Source: Intoshia linei (Eukaryota; Orthonectida; Rhopaluridae). Taken from it: 53,423 nucleotides of DNA. Shown piece after piece: positions 25,111 through 40,100 of the stretch (within the stretch, counting starts at the first letter, position 1; every line of letters begins with the position of its first letter). Position numbers and translations under genes: made by a program. The notes beneath the pieces were generated by a model, which worked only from the letters and a program-made list of their open reading frames with translations, did no database searches and was not told the DNA's origin. The stretch covers positions 1 to 53,423 of the forward strand of contig LWCA01000112.1 in assembly GCA_001642005.1 (NCBI GenBank), written 5' to 3'.

Positions 25111-28100
25111 TCAATGTTTACCGATTCGATATAAAATAATCTGCAAACCATCATCGTGTACAGACTGAAAGTTCCCATTTTTGCGGCCAACAATAATTAG
25201 TGTTTCGTCGTTGGCAGATAAAATTGCCGATATAACATGGAGAGAAGTTGTTTGCTTTAATATTAATATTCCCTTAGGCAAGTACCACAGATATATTTGA
25301 TTGTGGTTGTGAATTGTTACACAAAATGTTGCGTCGTGTGAAATACATGCGCTATTAACCTAAATATACATTGATTAGATTTTATCTGCAACATGTACGA
25401 ACGGTTACGTACGGGTAAAATATATTTAAAATATTGACCGTTTAAATTCTTGGGTGAGCCTAGTTAATAACAGCCATTTGCGAAACAAAAAATAAAGAAA
25501 CAGAAAAATAAAATAAATAATAATATTTTAACTTTTAAAATTTTAAAATATAAAGCGCAATGGGATATAGGACACTACGAATCATTAGCGTAATTTTTTT
25601 GCCGTTTTTCATTTTCGGAAGACCTCGAGCGTTATCAGTTCGGCTCTGGTTGATTGTATAAATAAAGTACCTCAATTTTGCTATCGAATAGATAAATAAA
25701 CTTGATGCCATCATTGACAATTTTATAAATAGAAATAATACCACCCTTAGTTGCAATTAAAACAAGTTGATGAGAATAATTGTGACATATAGTGGACAAA
25801 ACAATTCCTTTAGAATCCCTAGCACTTTCAGTAACCTCCGTTAAAGGTCGATTAAACAATTGACAACACTTGGTTGATGTAATTAAATAATTAACAATCT
25901 GTAAATTTGAATTAAAACACAAAAGAAATGACTTGTGCATAAAAGGAAATTGAATACAAGAAGACAAATTCCTGCAACAATCAATTTTCAAAACATTTAA
26001 AATATTTTCGTTAAGCAAATCAATAATATAAACAGTTTCACACTCATCAATTTGAGAATATTTCAAAATAACAGAATCCAAATGTTTAACAAAGTCCACT
26101 CTACAAGATTGTTTCATTTGATCAAGATTATAGTAATTATTGAAATGAATATTGATGGTAAAATTTTTAATTTTTTGCAAGTTTAATAGCGCATCAACTT
26201 TATAAATAAATAAAACAATAAAATATTGAGATTTTGTGGTTTGGTTAAACTCGACCGAAACAATGGAATTTTCTTTGGTATCAATACAATCTGCAAACAT
26301 AGGATAAAAATCAAAAGCAATATTTTTGAAATTTTCAATTTCATAAATACTTAAAACGTGACTATTAAACTCGGCATTAAATTTCAACCCACAAATCAAC
26401 AAGTCGTTATAAAGAAAAATCAACTGTTTATCAAAAGTAATATTTGAATCGTCTGCAATGTAATATTTTCCATCTAGCAAATTCCACAGGGTTGTTGGTC
26501 CATTATGACTTGAACAAATGACAATATTTCGTTTTTCACTCAACACGTAACATGAAAATTTGATATTATTAACATGGTCATCAATTTGTTGATCGATATC
26601 AAAAGTTTGGTACTTTTTAAAATTGACGTTATTTTGGTTAAAAGTATTACGAGCTACATTTCGCATCATTTTTCGACGTTGGGAAAAACTTTGACGGCTT
26701 TCTCTAGGCTGAGAACATGATCTAATGTAACTGTGTGATTCTCGTTTTGCAGCAAATTTCGAAATGTTTGATTTTGATTTTTGACGAGATATTGTGTAAA
26801 AATTTGCTTGTCTTCTTGATACGTTAGATTTAGGGTTAATGTTTGTAAAATATGAATTTTTTTTTCTTGTAGTTATACCAGAATAACTATTGTCCATGTT
26901 TCTTTGGTTCAACGTGTAATCTAATCCGTCATCCATTCCGTATAATGAATTGCTAGTTTCACTATCAGAGAAGGACAATTTTGAGGGTGAATTTTTACAT
27001 TCATATCTGAAATCATAAATTATTTCTTCTTCTTTATTTGATTTATTTTCATTTTTAAATGGCACGCTAGTCAGCGACACTGGGCATATATTTGGTACGT
27101 TACAGTTTATGTTAATTTTTGATGAGTATACCAATTTATGATTTGAATAGTTATTTTCATCTATACGTATATTTTGTTCTTCCTTGTTTTTATACTTTAC
27201 TTTTGAATGTGTCACGTAGTTTTCATTTAAATCCTTTTTCAAACACTGTGATTCATCAGTTTCCGTTTTTAGTTTGCCATCTTTATAAAAACTCATTTTT
27301 TGCTTTGATTTTGATTCATTTTTTTCCAGTTTCCTTTCCAATAGATTTGAATGGATTATATCATCATTGTTACTTTTATTGATGCAGCTTTTTGAGTCTT
27401 TTTGAATTTCGTTTATTTCATCTGATTTTATCAAAAATATCGATTCAGTGTTTGTTCCACACGTTTTGTCTTTTTCGGTTTGCGTCTGAAGTGATATTGC
27501 TTTATTTCGATTGTATTTGTCTCCTGTACATATACACCAGCCAGGTAAACAGAATATACAACACCAATTGGAATATCTTTTTAAAACATTAATTTTATAA
27601 TAAATTTACAGTAGCGACAGATTAAGTGAACTACCTTACTATGGAAGAAAAAGCGATCATGGATTGTTATGAAAAGTAGACCACCCTACACATATGTATA
27701 ACGTAGTTGCATCAAGGCAAAAAGTAATATTTCGACTAAATAATGGACCAAGTGCTGTGAAAAATCTGAATAAATTTAAAAGAAAAACATTTTTCAACTT
27801 AGAACAGTTACTAAAAACGGACAACCTTTTCTAAAAATGCTCCGATTAAGTGTCTCTACTCTATATATTTTAAATTTTACCTACAACATAGATACATTAA
27901 AAAAATGAGCAGAATTAAGATTGTAATAACCAAAAGGGTTATTATTACTGGTAAGATATATCCATTGTCAACTATAATTGTATTATTTCTAAAATTTAGT
28001 ATTGAATATAGTTATTATTATTATATGTTTTCGATTCATGGTAACACTTTTTCAAATCTTATCAGGGGACAAACACTTAAAATTGATAACAGATATCCTT

Positions 28101-31100
28101 TACTTATATAAAATTGAATGTCTGTGTGTAACCATTTAAAAAATCAAAATTCCTAAAATTTCAAAAACCAATTTCAAAAACCAATTTTTAATACATTTTT
28201 TCGATAATGATACTTTATCATACATCAATGATCAAAAATTGAGTCCTTCAGGATCAAAAACCCAATTAAGAGTCTTAGAATTTAAAAAGCATAACTTATG
28301 TGACCTTGTAAATTTTAAAATTAAAAAATTTCAGAATTTTAAAAGAACAAATTCTTGGACAGTTTTTGAAAATGATGATCATTATCATAAATCATAACCT
28401 CAAAACTTGTAGTTTCACGATAAAAAGCTTTGATTCATAAAAAATATGATAAATTAATATAATTTAACCAACCACTTGACCCAATTGCTATAAAAGCTTA
28501 CTACCCTTGATTTATATTATTTAATAATGAATAATATTCATTGAATATATAATAAATAATATAATAATAATAATATATAACAAAATACTCATTTTTAATA
28601 AGGTATGGCGGAGTAACATAAGATACACCTCCCATCAATAGTTGATAAATTCCAACATTTCCATCAATAAAAATTCCACTGACAATTCCGTAATAGTGAT
28701 TAAAATTACTATTATTATCAAATCTATGCGTTCCAACGTATACACGATTAAATATGAAATTTTCATATAAATCATCTATTTTTATAATATAGTAGGTATA
28801 AAATAATTATTACATTATATAATATTTTAACAGTGTTTCTTAAACTAAGTCCGTTCAATTTTTCGGGACCGCGAAATATTTTGTAGTAATTATACATAAT
28901 ACATGTATAAATATTGACGATTAATTATGTATGATAAAATTTAATGTTTGATTATTTATTTTATTATAATCCTAATTTATATAATATGCTACGCGATTTT
29001 TGTTTGTGTGTCAGTCTGTGTGTGTGTTCAGCTTTATTTAAATAACTACCCGTCTTAGAATTTTATAAAGTCCACATTTCAATCACAGTTTTTTCCGGGT
29101 GTGTTCGCAAATATAATTTCAACCTCCCAAACTAACATCTTACGGGTCAAAAACTACAATTCTCCCTCTTTTTGTAAATCAAACGAGTTGGAGAATTTAA
29201 AATTTTATTTTTTTTGGAATTTATGCTATTTATGACAATTTTTAGGATTGGATTGTTTTTACTTTATTTTTAAATGTTAACCAACAAAAAATTAAAATGA
29301 AATAATTCACTTTAAAGTAAAAAGTAATGTGATATGATGGTTCCACCTGACACAAATTTGAGAACCACTCCTTTAAAGGGTTGATAATAGTAAATATTAG
29401 GATTTTTAAATTAGATTTTCAACGTGAATTTATTTTTTATTATAATAAAAATGTGCCCTCGGCAGAGCTAGGTCCTGTTTGTACGTAGTACATAACAGTC
29501 AACCTAGTAAAATATAAATATTAACCGTAAAAGCTTAACTAAATATGTTAACTGGAGAAAATTGTCACCCCAAGATACCCAAGGGGTGAATAATTCTATT
29601 AGGTGGTGAATACTAAAATTTTAACATATTCTATTTAATTTAGTAAAATCTTATTAGAAAAAACTAAAATTTTACCAACCCTAAAATAAAAAACCCAATT
29701 TTATTAAACTTTTAAATCAAAAATCCATATATTTGATCCCAAAAGAAAAAACCAAAATTTTACCAATATTTATCTTAAAAATCTCATTTTATCAAAAATT
29801 AAATATTTTAAGAATAATATAATAAATAAAATAATTTTAAATGAAAAATAAACCGCAGTTTTCCCACCTCTGTTTTAGGTTGTTAAATTTTTTATCGATT
29901 GCCAGAACTAGTTCTAATCCATGGTAAACTTTTTTACTAAGAATTCAAAAATATGTTTCAATTTGAATAATTCGAATATTCGATATTTATTTTATCATTA
30001 TGAAATTTTTAGTCCATTGTGACTTATACATTTTTTGAGATGTCCAATAAAAATGTTTGTTGAAATAAGGGGTCTGTGGAGTTTTTAGTTTAAGAATCAC
30101 TGTTATATTAGTACATAATATAGTATATGATTGATGCCATTTTTAATTTTTGTTTGGACCATTTTTTTATCCTAATGGGTTAAAAATTAAAAAAAAAACC
30201 AAAATTTCTGAATTTAAATTTTTACCGAAATGTCATATTAACATTTGTAAATGTTTATTTAATTTAAGTACAATTCAACATTATGATGCCATAATGCCTC
30301 CCATATTGATAAATTCAAATCACATTATCAACCGCATGCAGACGTGGAGAGCCAGAAATAGGCCCGGACAGTTGGAAATTATAGGGCTCCATACGTTTTT
30401 TTAAAATTGGGACGTCTATAGTATAAACATTGTTTAATCGATCGTTAAAAATTAAAAAAAACAGTTGTAAATCGAATTGCTCATCATAATTTTGACATAC
30501 TTAAGATAATTTAATATCATAATTTTCCGGATTTATTAATTAAAATATTAGACCCCATAATTTTAGGCCGGGTCATATGCCCCTAGTCCCCTCTCCACGG
30601 TACTATCCGCATGTACCATATTCATTGACAAATATTAGTTAAAAATATTACCTACGTATATGGAATACAACTTTTTAAACAGTTGGTCATACAAAATCAA
30701 GTTATAATGGTGAAATTGAACAGTGTACTGTTTATTAATTTCAAGAATATTTTTAGCATCTTTAGGACAAAATATTGATTTTTTTACATTATTGAATAAA
30801 CAAAGCCATCCTTTTTTCTAAAAATAAAAAAGGATATATAATGTAAAACTTATACACTAAAAACATACAAGAAATATAGAAATGTGTAAATTTTTCTGTA
30901 AATTATTGTGCAATGTAACAATTGTCCCCAATGTAACATCATGCGCTATAAATGCAAATACAATTGAAAACGAACTAGGAATATTGTATGAAACAATTCC
31001 AGGTGGATTCTTGTTTGATCCAAATAAAAACCCGGGCAAATCTAAATTAGAGTATTATTAAACTACAGTAGTTAGTGATTGTGATTTCCCGGGAAAAATA

Positions 31101-34100
31101 TAAAAATTTTATTTATATATAATATAGAAGCATTAAAAATTTTAGAGACCTTAATTAATTTTAGAAATAACACGAATCTAGATTGAAATTTACAAATTTA
31201 ATTAGAAAAAAATTTATTTATTTTAGATTGTTGAAAAAGTGTTTCAAAACACACATAATATTGATAGATTCGTTTTTGAAACGTGTATACATTTTGTAAC
31301 GAAATTACATCAGTAGTGAAATTTCTTTCATTGTTGACGTAGGTTGAATAGTCATAAGGGCTTCCTTTAACTTTAACAATCTTGATGATAGCGTTCCAGT
31401 TCGTAACAACTCATAATATTTTTCAAAATAATATTGGAAAAATAGCATAATTCCCTTAAGCGTTAGTGGCATTTGTGGTTGGAATAAGAGGTTTTTAAAA
31501 AAGTATTAGAAAAAGGATATTTTTCCATTAAAGGCTGGAAAATTAGTTTTTTAATTTGTGGTTTGATAAAGTAGATTTTTAAAAAAAATATCATTGTAAG
31601 TCAATTTTTTCATGAAGGCTTGAAATAATATTTTTAAATAAATTTTATTAGTGGTGGGATTTTTGATATAGTAAATTTTAAATAGTATAATATAATCATA
31701 TTTTCATAGTAATAACAAACATACCCAAATACAGGTATGTCTCAATTTTTTTCGGGAAATCCCGGGAATTTTGTCCCAGTTTTTTTCCCGGCACAATCAC
31801 TAACAATAGTGTATTAATTGTTTGAAATTAAAAATTTTCATAACTATTTGGTTGATAAATGTCGTATATCAAAAATAAAATTTAACCTTTATCGCAATTT
31901 TCACCATCATGAGCAGAGTAACTACAAATACATTTCTGATTCGAACAATACCCCAAATTGCAATTGTTTGAACAATCTAATATAACAGAATTAAGAAAAT
32001 GTCTTTTTAATGAAATATAAATCCCGAGCCGAATCTACCGTATCCAAGATCCTCTTCGGGGAATCGACAAAATTTTAGTATAAAGCGGCCTCATTTTTCC
32101 AAATTGAACATTTCATAAATTATACCATGTATAATATAATTATTCAATATCATAACCACTATATTTCCTGTCTCATATTTAAACTATAAAGTCTAGAAAA
32201 TTACAATTTTACCTACCCTTAAAAGAAAAATGCAGTTTTACTAACCCTTAACCGATTAATCCACTTTTACGAACCCTAAAACGAAAAATACAGTTTTACC
32301 AACCCTAAAATGTTAAAACCTTAAGTTCATTTTTCCTTTTAGGGTTGGTATTACTGGATTTTTCGTTTTAGAATTTGTAAATTTTGATTTTTAGTGAAAA
32401 TGGTCAGATTTAAGTTAAAATGGTTGGATTTAAGTAGACACCCTTAATCATTGAACTATCAGACTAGTACATAAATTAAAATTCCAGAATCACCATTTGG
32501 AAACCGCTGTGTTACTGTTGCTTTTAAAATTCTAATAATGTTTCCCAATCTTTAACCCTTTCACTGTCTAATACTATTTTATGATGCATCACCACGCGTC
32601 TAGAATTTATGTTTTAATTTAAACATATATTATTTTTAAATCACCTATGTGAAAATGTATGAAAATAAAAGAATAAAGTTTTTCAAAATTATGCTGTGTA
32701 TATAGAATACACAGACGTTTGAAGTGAAATTGCTGTGTATAGTATAGAATACACAGACAGTGAAAGGGTTAAATACATTTTAAAAATTAAAAATAAAAAT
32801 TACACGAATCGCATCGCTCATTGATAACATTTTGATGAATAATGTAATGATTGGCTTTAAAATTGTTAAAGCAAGCGGGTTGATTAAAAATGTAATTTTT
32901 ATAATTAATCGGAATATTCCAAAAATTTTTGTACATAGAATATCCAAATTTTATTGACCAAAATTGGTCAATTTCGAGTTGTAAATTGAATGTATAAAAT
33001 TCTTTATAAATTTCAATAGTGAGGCTACCATTTGAATACAATTTTAAAGCGATTTCGTCTTTATTTTGAATGCGTTGTAAATCCTTTTTATTTCTATGCA
33101 TAATTATATTTTTAGATTTATCATGATTTTCATATATTTTCTTATTGTCATTTTCGTTTTTTATTGAATAAATCGTATTAGAAATATTGGTTGAATATGA
33201 AATATAATTTTTATTTAAATTTGTATTTCGTTTTTTAATATGACGATCTAAATGCAATTTACGTTTATATTCATTTTATATTCGTTTACTTCTATTGAGA
33301 TTATTTCTTTTACGTATAATGCTAATCTCCTTTGAACTTATCCAAATCTGAATCGGATCTTTCTCGTTATAATTTTTTTGCTTAGAATTTTTATCACAAA
33401 AAATATAAAATACGTAATTTTCAATTTTTCTGGGTGTCTGGAATGATATACTGATTGCAATTCCATTATAATTTAATTTTATATTTTTGTAATCTACAGA
33501 GTTGACCATAATAAAAGAGAATGGATGATTTAAATTTACATTTTGAAGTGATTTTGAAAGTGACTTTTCTAAGTTTGAAATTAATATATTTATGTATATA
33601 TTACACCATTGTTAAGCTTCTATTGACATGATATTTTAAGGAGGGTAGTTTGGGGAAATTGATCAACCCAGTCATACATGGTAAATATTTTTATTTTCTT
33701 AGTAAAAATAGAAAAACCTATTATAATTATACATTTTAATTAGTTAATTTTTGTACAAAAAATAATATTAAATAACCTCAAATAAATAGATATATGTATA
33801 TAAATTTAAGAGACATGTGAATTGAAACTGTACAATTAATTATTTTTTGTGAAAAATTACCATCTGTGTTAAAAATTTCTTTATATTCGTTATACGAAAT
33901 AATATATTTTTTAAAGTTATATATTTCAAATTTTCCAATATAAAGATAAACGATATTTAATATAAAAGGGTCAATTGAACTATCATCCAAATCACCAAAT
34001 ATCAAAGATGTGTAAGGTACCATTTCATATTTGGATTTTAAAATGAATTCTAAATAATTTTATACGATAAAATTTAAAATAAATTACCAATAATTTCTTT

Positions 34101-37100
34101 ATCAACTGACACAATTATTTTATTATTAATTTGACAAATTTTTACAATAAAAAAATAATTTTTATCAATTTTCACATGTTTATATTCCTAAAATTAAGAA
34201 TTCAAAAAATGTAAAATGAATCAATTACATTATTAAAATCAACAATTAATTGTCCGTTTATGAATAAAAATTGGACAATCTTTTTGTGAGAATCAAATAA
34301 ATTAAAAAAATGATTATTATCAATTTTCACACAAAATTGAATAGGATGAATAAGTAAATTTTTTATTTTCTTTTCATCATTTCCAGCATTAAATCTATTA
34401 TCCACATTCACAAAAATATATTTATCTGTAATCAGCGTAGTATGTGTTTGTATTTCACATTTATTTCCAAAAAAATTGGTAAAACATTTACATTGATAAA
34501 ATCCGTACTTGAGAGATACACATTTAGATCCGTTCATGCAGTGCATAATGTAACCTTTTTGACTATTACTGAAACGTTGATCATTACAAATGTTTTCATG
34601 GGATATTTTTCGGCAAATTTTTGAATTTTTAGTTTCATATAATCCATTAAATAACGCTTTTGTATTTTCAGTTTTATCGGGTACATTCAATAACATTAAA
34701 CAACCAAAGAAAAACTTACAACCGTCCTTATCGTTGTATCCAATGTTAACGTTTGGATTAATAACATTTCTTTTTTTATTGTTTTGGTTTCGTAAATGTA
34801 ATGTTTCTGATTTACTGATACCATGTTTAGTTTTTAGATTTATTGTCATTATATTTGAAGAGTAAAATATCTCTATATTGTATACATTTCCTAATCTCAT
34901 TTTCTCGTTTATATAGGCTACGTTTGATGACGAATAAAAGTTTAAATAGCCCATTAACATGTCTACGTGGATTTTTACATTTTCAAAATTTACTGTGCAT
35001 ATGTGACTTGTTTCTTGATATAAAACTACACTCATTATAATGGGAAATGATGTTTCTTTTAACGTGACACTCATTGTACTTGAACCATCAAAATTTAATA
35101 CACCTTCCTGATTTACTCTTTTTATTATGTTGTTTATGTTTACGTTTTGATGAATGTTTTGAGATTTAACGTTTGTCACAGGGGTTCTATAATAATAATA
35201 TTAGTTCCTATATAATAATGAGAGGCTGACCAGCAATGCTGTATTTTGCTGATCGTACTTGTCATATGTACTAAATATTGTAACTTGTATAATGTAACCT
35301 TGCCGGGTGAAATAAATCGGGTTTTCGGTTAGAGAAACCAATGTAAACAATACATTAACATGAAATAAAATTATCAAAAATTACTGACTTTTCCATATTT
35401 TTCCATAAATACCGTCTGAAACATTTACTTCAGTCAATACATTATTTTTGATGGCATCGATACTCTCTCCTTTAGACAGATTAATGGAAAACTAATATAA
35501 TATATTATATTGAAATAAAGATTTATGTAGGGTTGCCAACAGAGCCGTTTTAAGGTATGGTAAATATGGGCTGTAGCCCAGGGCCACTCATTAAAAAGGC
35601 CCCAAATTAATAAAAGTACTTTACATTTATATCTTAAAAAGAGCTCTTAAATCTTAAGTCTTAAAAGAGTATCTTAAAATGACTGCATGGTGCATATTTT
35701 CAAATGAAAAAGTAAACTTTGTTCATTAATTAATGTAAGTAGGTTTTTGTAAAAGAAATAAAAGTTACTAGAAACATACATGTCTTTTAATGCTTTTATT
35801 AATACTTAATGAAATAAGACTCTCAGTTTCGAACCCACAGTATGCCTTGTCTTCATAACAGGGGACTTTTTTTTAATTATTTATTTTTTTATCGCTTCGC
35901 TCGAAATTTTAAAAGGCCTCCGGCCCTTTGCTTAACCCAAGGCCACGAAGTGGCTTAAGACGGCTCTCGTTGCCAATCGTTCATTATATAAAGGATAATC
36001 AGATGTGAGTTTGAGAGATTGAAATTTATTTTGCTAATACCCGGAAAAAACTGTAATTGAAATGTGGACTTTATAAAATTCTACAACTGGTAGTTATTGA
36101 AATAAACGGTAACACACACAAAAACAAATATTACGTAGCATATTATATAAGTAAGGATTATATAGTCAATTCTTTATAATTTAAACAGTCGGAGAAAATT
36201 TAAAAAAAAGTTAACAGTTTAAAATTCTGAACAATAAAAAATATTATACATGTATGCCATATAAAAAAAAAATATGACAATTATAATTGATAAAACTTGG
36301 TGAAACCTTACAATTTATTTAAAATCAATATAAAAATTTTTATTTAAACTTAATCATTAATTTACAATTATTTTTTTAGTCAGTAATTTCTAATTGTGAT
36401 TTTTTTGTTCTTCTAATGCAGTGGTTTCTGATTCATATAGTGTCCGGAGTCCGGACCCCGTTTCAAAAAAATTTATTTTTTTGGACCCTAAGGGACGCAT
36501 AAAATATAAAACATTGATAAAAAAATTGAAGGTTTTTCAACATAAGGTTTAGTAAAATCGTGTTTTTCAAAAACATATTGGAAAATAAGGATTTTTTTAT
36601 TAAGGGTTGATAAATTTAATTTTTTATTTTGGGTTTTGGATTAGAGAATTGTTTTTTCATAAAATTTAGTATAATCGGATTTTTCAAAATAATATTGGAA
36701 AAAGAGATTTCCCTTAAGCGTTTGTTATATTGGAAGTGTATTTAGTGGTTGGAATAAGAGGTTTTTCTCATAAGATTTTGTCAAATCACATTTTTGAAAA
36801 AAATATTGGAAAAGGGTTATTTTTCCCAATTTCTATATAGTGGTTGGATTAAATGGACTTTTCTCACAATGTAAAATCGGATTTTTAAAAAAATATTATA
36901 AAACGGGAATTTTTCCATAAAGGTTTGAAATTGTATTTTTTATTAAATATTCTTATTTTATTAAATTTTATTAATGCCGGGATAAAAGTGGGATTTTTTA
37001 AATTATAATGTAGCGATCGTCTAGGCTTTGGGATAAAATTATAACATCTGGACACTCGGCAGTAACGGTACATTTACTAAAATTATACACTAACGAATTA

Positions 37101-40100
37101 TGCACTAACAGTACATGACTGTACGTTAAAAATATGGTCAGTGACGATTGGTTACTTTACAAGAACTATGAAAAAATAACTATGACATCAATAGTTAGTA
37201 AATTTGTGAATATATTATGATAATTAAATATTGAACATTTTATAGATTGAATGGTATAATATAACAAGTATTTTTATCTGTAATATAGATGGAAACATCT
37301 TGGTAGTATAGTTATATCTATATTAGACCTTTGGGTTAACCGAAGTGTAATTTTAATCACATGTTGAATAAAACATCGAAAATAATCCGGTTCATTAACC
37401 GAGTTATCGTTAATGCCTGCCTTGTTATATATTAACGTAAATTACAATAATTTGTAGTTAAATTTTGACGAAAATCGGGAGTAGCTCCCTTTTTGCATTT
37501 TTTTATTCGACTAATACGATGATCAACAAATCACATTTTTGAAAAAAAAATATTGGAAAAGGGTTTGTTCGTTAAGTTAGATTGGTAAAATTGATTTTAT
37601 TTATATTATTATTTTATATATTTTAGATTAAGAAGTTGTTCATAAGATTTGGTAAAATCGGATTTTTGAAAAAAATATTGGTAAAATTCGATTTTCCTTG
37701 ATAGTTTTAAAATTTAAATGGTATATTTTATTAATAGTGAGATTTTTGAAATAATAATGTAGCGGTATCTAGGCTTTAGGGTAAATTCACAACATCTGGC
37801 ATCTCTTTAATAAATATTAAAAATTTTAAAATTAAATAAAATTGATAAGAATTTTTTTATTTTTTATTTGAATCTCACGCACCTCAAGGCATACAGTTTT
37901 GGACCTTTTCTTTTTATAGAATTGCTCATAGTTAACAATAGAAAAAAACATCAAATTAGAATTCACGGCAATAAGCTGATAATACATTAAATTGCATTAG
38001 TATCCAAAAATATTTTATGTTCAATGTTCAGATTGACAATGTTCAAATTAAAATTTGTCAATTTTATAGTATCGACAAAAAAAATATGTTTTATGTTATA
38101 TTGTTCAAAGTTGCAACGTTCGAATTATATAATGTTCAGATTATGCAGAACAGAGTAGGCAACCCTATATATCAAAGATTAAGTATCAATAGATAATTAA
38201 AAAATATTGGACATTCACTTAAGCACATTAATATATACCGATATTAGATGAAGTTGAGTATTTTCCTTCAAGTAATAGGTCGATGAATCTCCAATTTGAA
38301 TAGAATAATCGTAAATAGGTAAACTCACTTTAAGAGTATTGCATTTAATACTATTTAAATTGAAAATAATTTCATAATACTAAATTTCATCAAATAAAAA
38401 TTAAAATATATAATTTAATACTGATAAAAATTGAATTGAAATTTTGTTTGTACCCTTAACATTACTACTACAAATTTTATCATTTTTGTATATAATGTAC
38501 AAATGTGAATTCTAAAATGAAAATGTAAATTATATTAAAATATTACCTGTTGAAAAATGGCAACACTATTTAATTTTATTATACCGTAAGGTACATTTAA
38601 ATTATTCTGCTTAATACTAAAAGTCAAATCAATGGATTTCGGCATATTTAAAAATTTAAAGACAAAATTGTTGGAATCAAATCGATAAAATTTTTTATTA
38701 TTTATTATGATAGATTTTTCTTGAACTAAAAACAAAATAATTAATTATTGTTAAAAAGAAACATTAAATCTAAATAATAAAATATGAAAAAATAAATTTA
38801 CTTTAAAAATATCAAGTTTATCATAAAATACAGATAAATAATAAAAATACTAAAATGTAAATATGCAATTGTAAATATTTTTCATTTTGCGCCAAATGAT
38901 AAAAAATATAATAGGTAATTTATATTATACATGGTATCAAATTAATAATAATACAAGTTAAGTTTATTATTATAGTTATAATGCGAGTGAAACATTTTGG
39001 CGCAAGTCTGTGAATTATATACAGGCGATATTTTTATCTTATCATTATTATTAAATTTTTTAATGAATCATTTAATTTTCGAGAAAAAATAAATTATATA
39101 AATTATAAAAGTTGAAAAATAAATTACCATGTCCTTTACGATTCAATTGATTAAATTGGTTCATTTTCCATTCTATTTTGCATGGCCCAACAAGTAATTC
39201 TGCAAATCCAGTAAAATGCGGACAATTGCCTATCCTCAAAAATTTTTCTTTCTGATTTTCGTGAGTTTTATAATTATCATAATGAACATTATTGTGATCA
39301 TTAGGATTATTCTGATTTTGTTTATTCCAATTTTGCACAATATCATTTTTTTGAACAGCCATATTATTAATATACATAACAAGGGTAGGTTTTTGATTGA
39401 CGATTGACAATTTAATATTTAAATCATATATATAATTTTGATAGTATCCAGAATACGATATTTGAATAAATTTAGTAAATTCATAATCAATAAACAATTG
39501 AGCAGTTACTTGAGTTTTTTTTTCATTATACCATACATTTAAGTAAGACGAACAAAAAATTCCATAATTTAAAGTGGAACCAAATACACTTAATCGTATG
39601 GTAAATGTAAAAGATTTGAAAACTAGATTAAAATCTGGTTGTAAAATTGATTTTACTTGGGAGTTTGTATTGTAACTATTTTGGTGGGTCTTTTCGTCAT
39701 TAATATAATTTTGCATTTTTAAATTTTTTACAATATTTGCTACAATATCTGAGCCCATATCTATATAATCATTCTTGTTTTTTATCCATAAAAATTTTTC
39801 CGTTTTAATGTCACCACTATGAAAAACAATATTTCCAACCAATTCAAATTTACTAGATTTACTGAAATGAAAAATTTTTGTTCCAATAAAATTTTCTGGT
39901 TTCATGTAAATTTTACCAAGTTGCATTCCGTCTAAATGTTTATTTTAATGTTGGGACTTTTAACATTCACTGTAATCTATGCTCCAAAAGTGCAATTTTT
40001 CTGAAAATGTTGAAATATGTGATTTTTTTGTGTCACTTTAGAGCAAGGGTTCTCACAATTTTTAAATTTTTTGACTTTTTGGTCTATTTTTAATTTTAAT

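Noticed and set aside
25111-27576. WD-like tail exons as an independent gene
   Set aside because: No start codon or promoter context upstream, and the phase agrees with the transmembrane exon at 27881-27988. It is kept as the stated alternative in the receptor entry.
27119-27592. Two plus-strand frames opposite the receptor tail exon
   Set aside because: They are antisense shadows of a long minus-strand coding exon that has in-frame splice partners.
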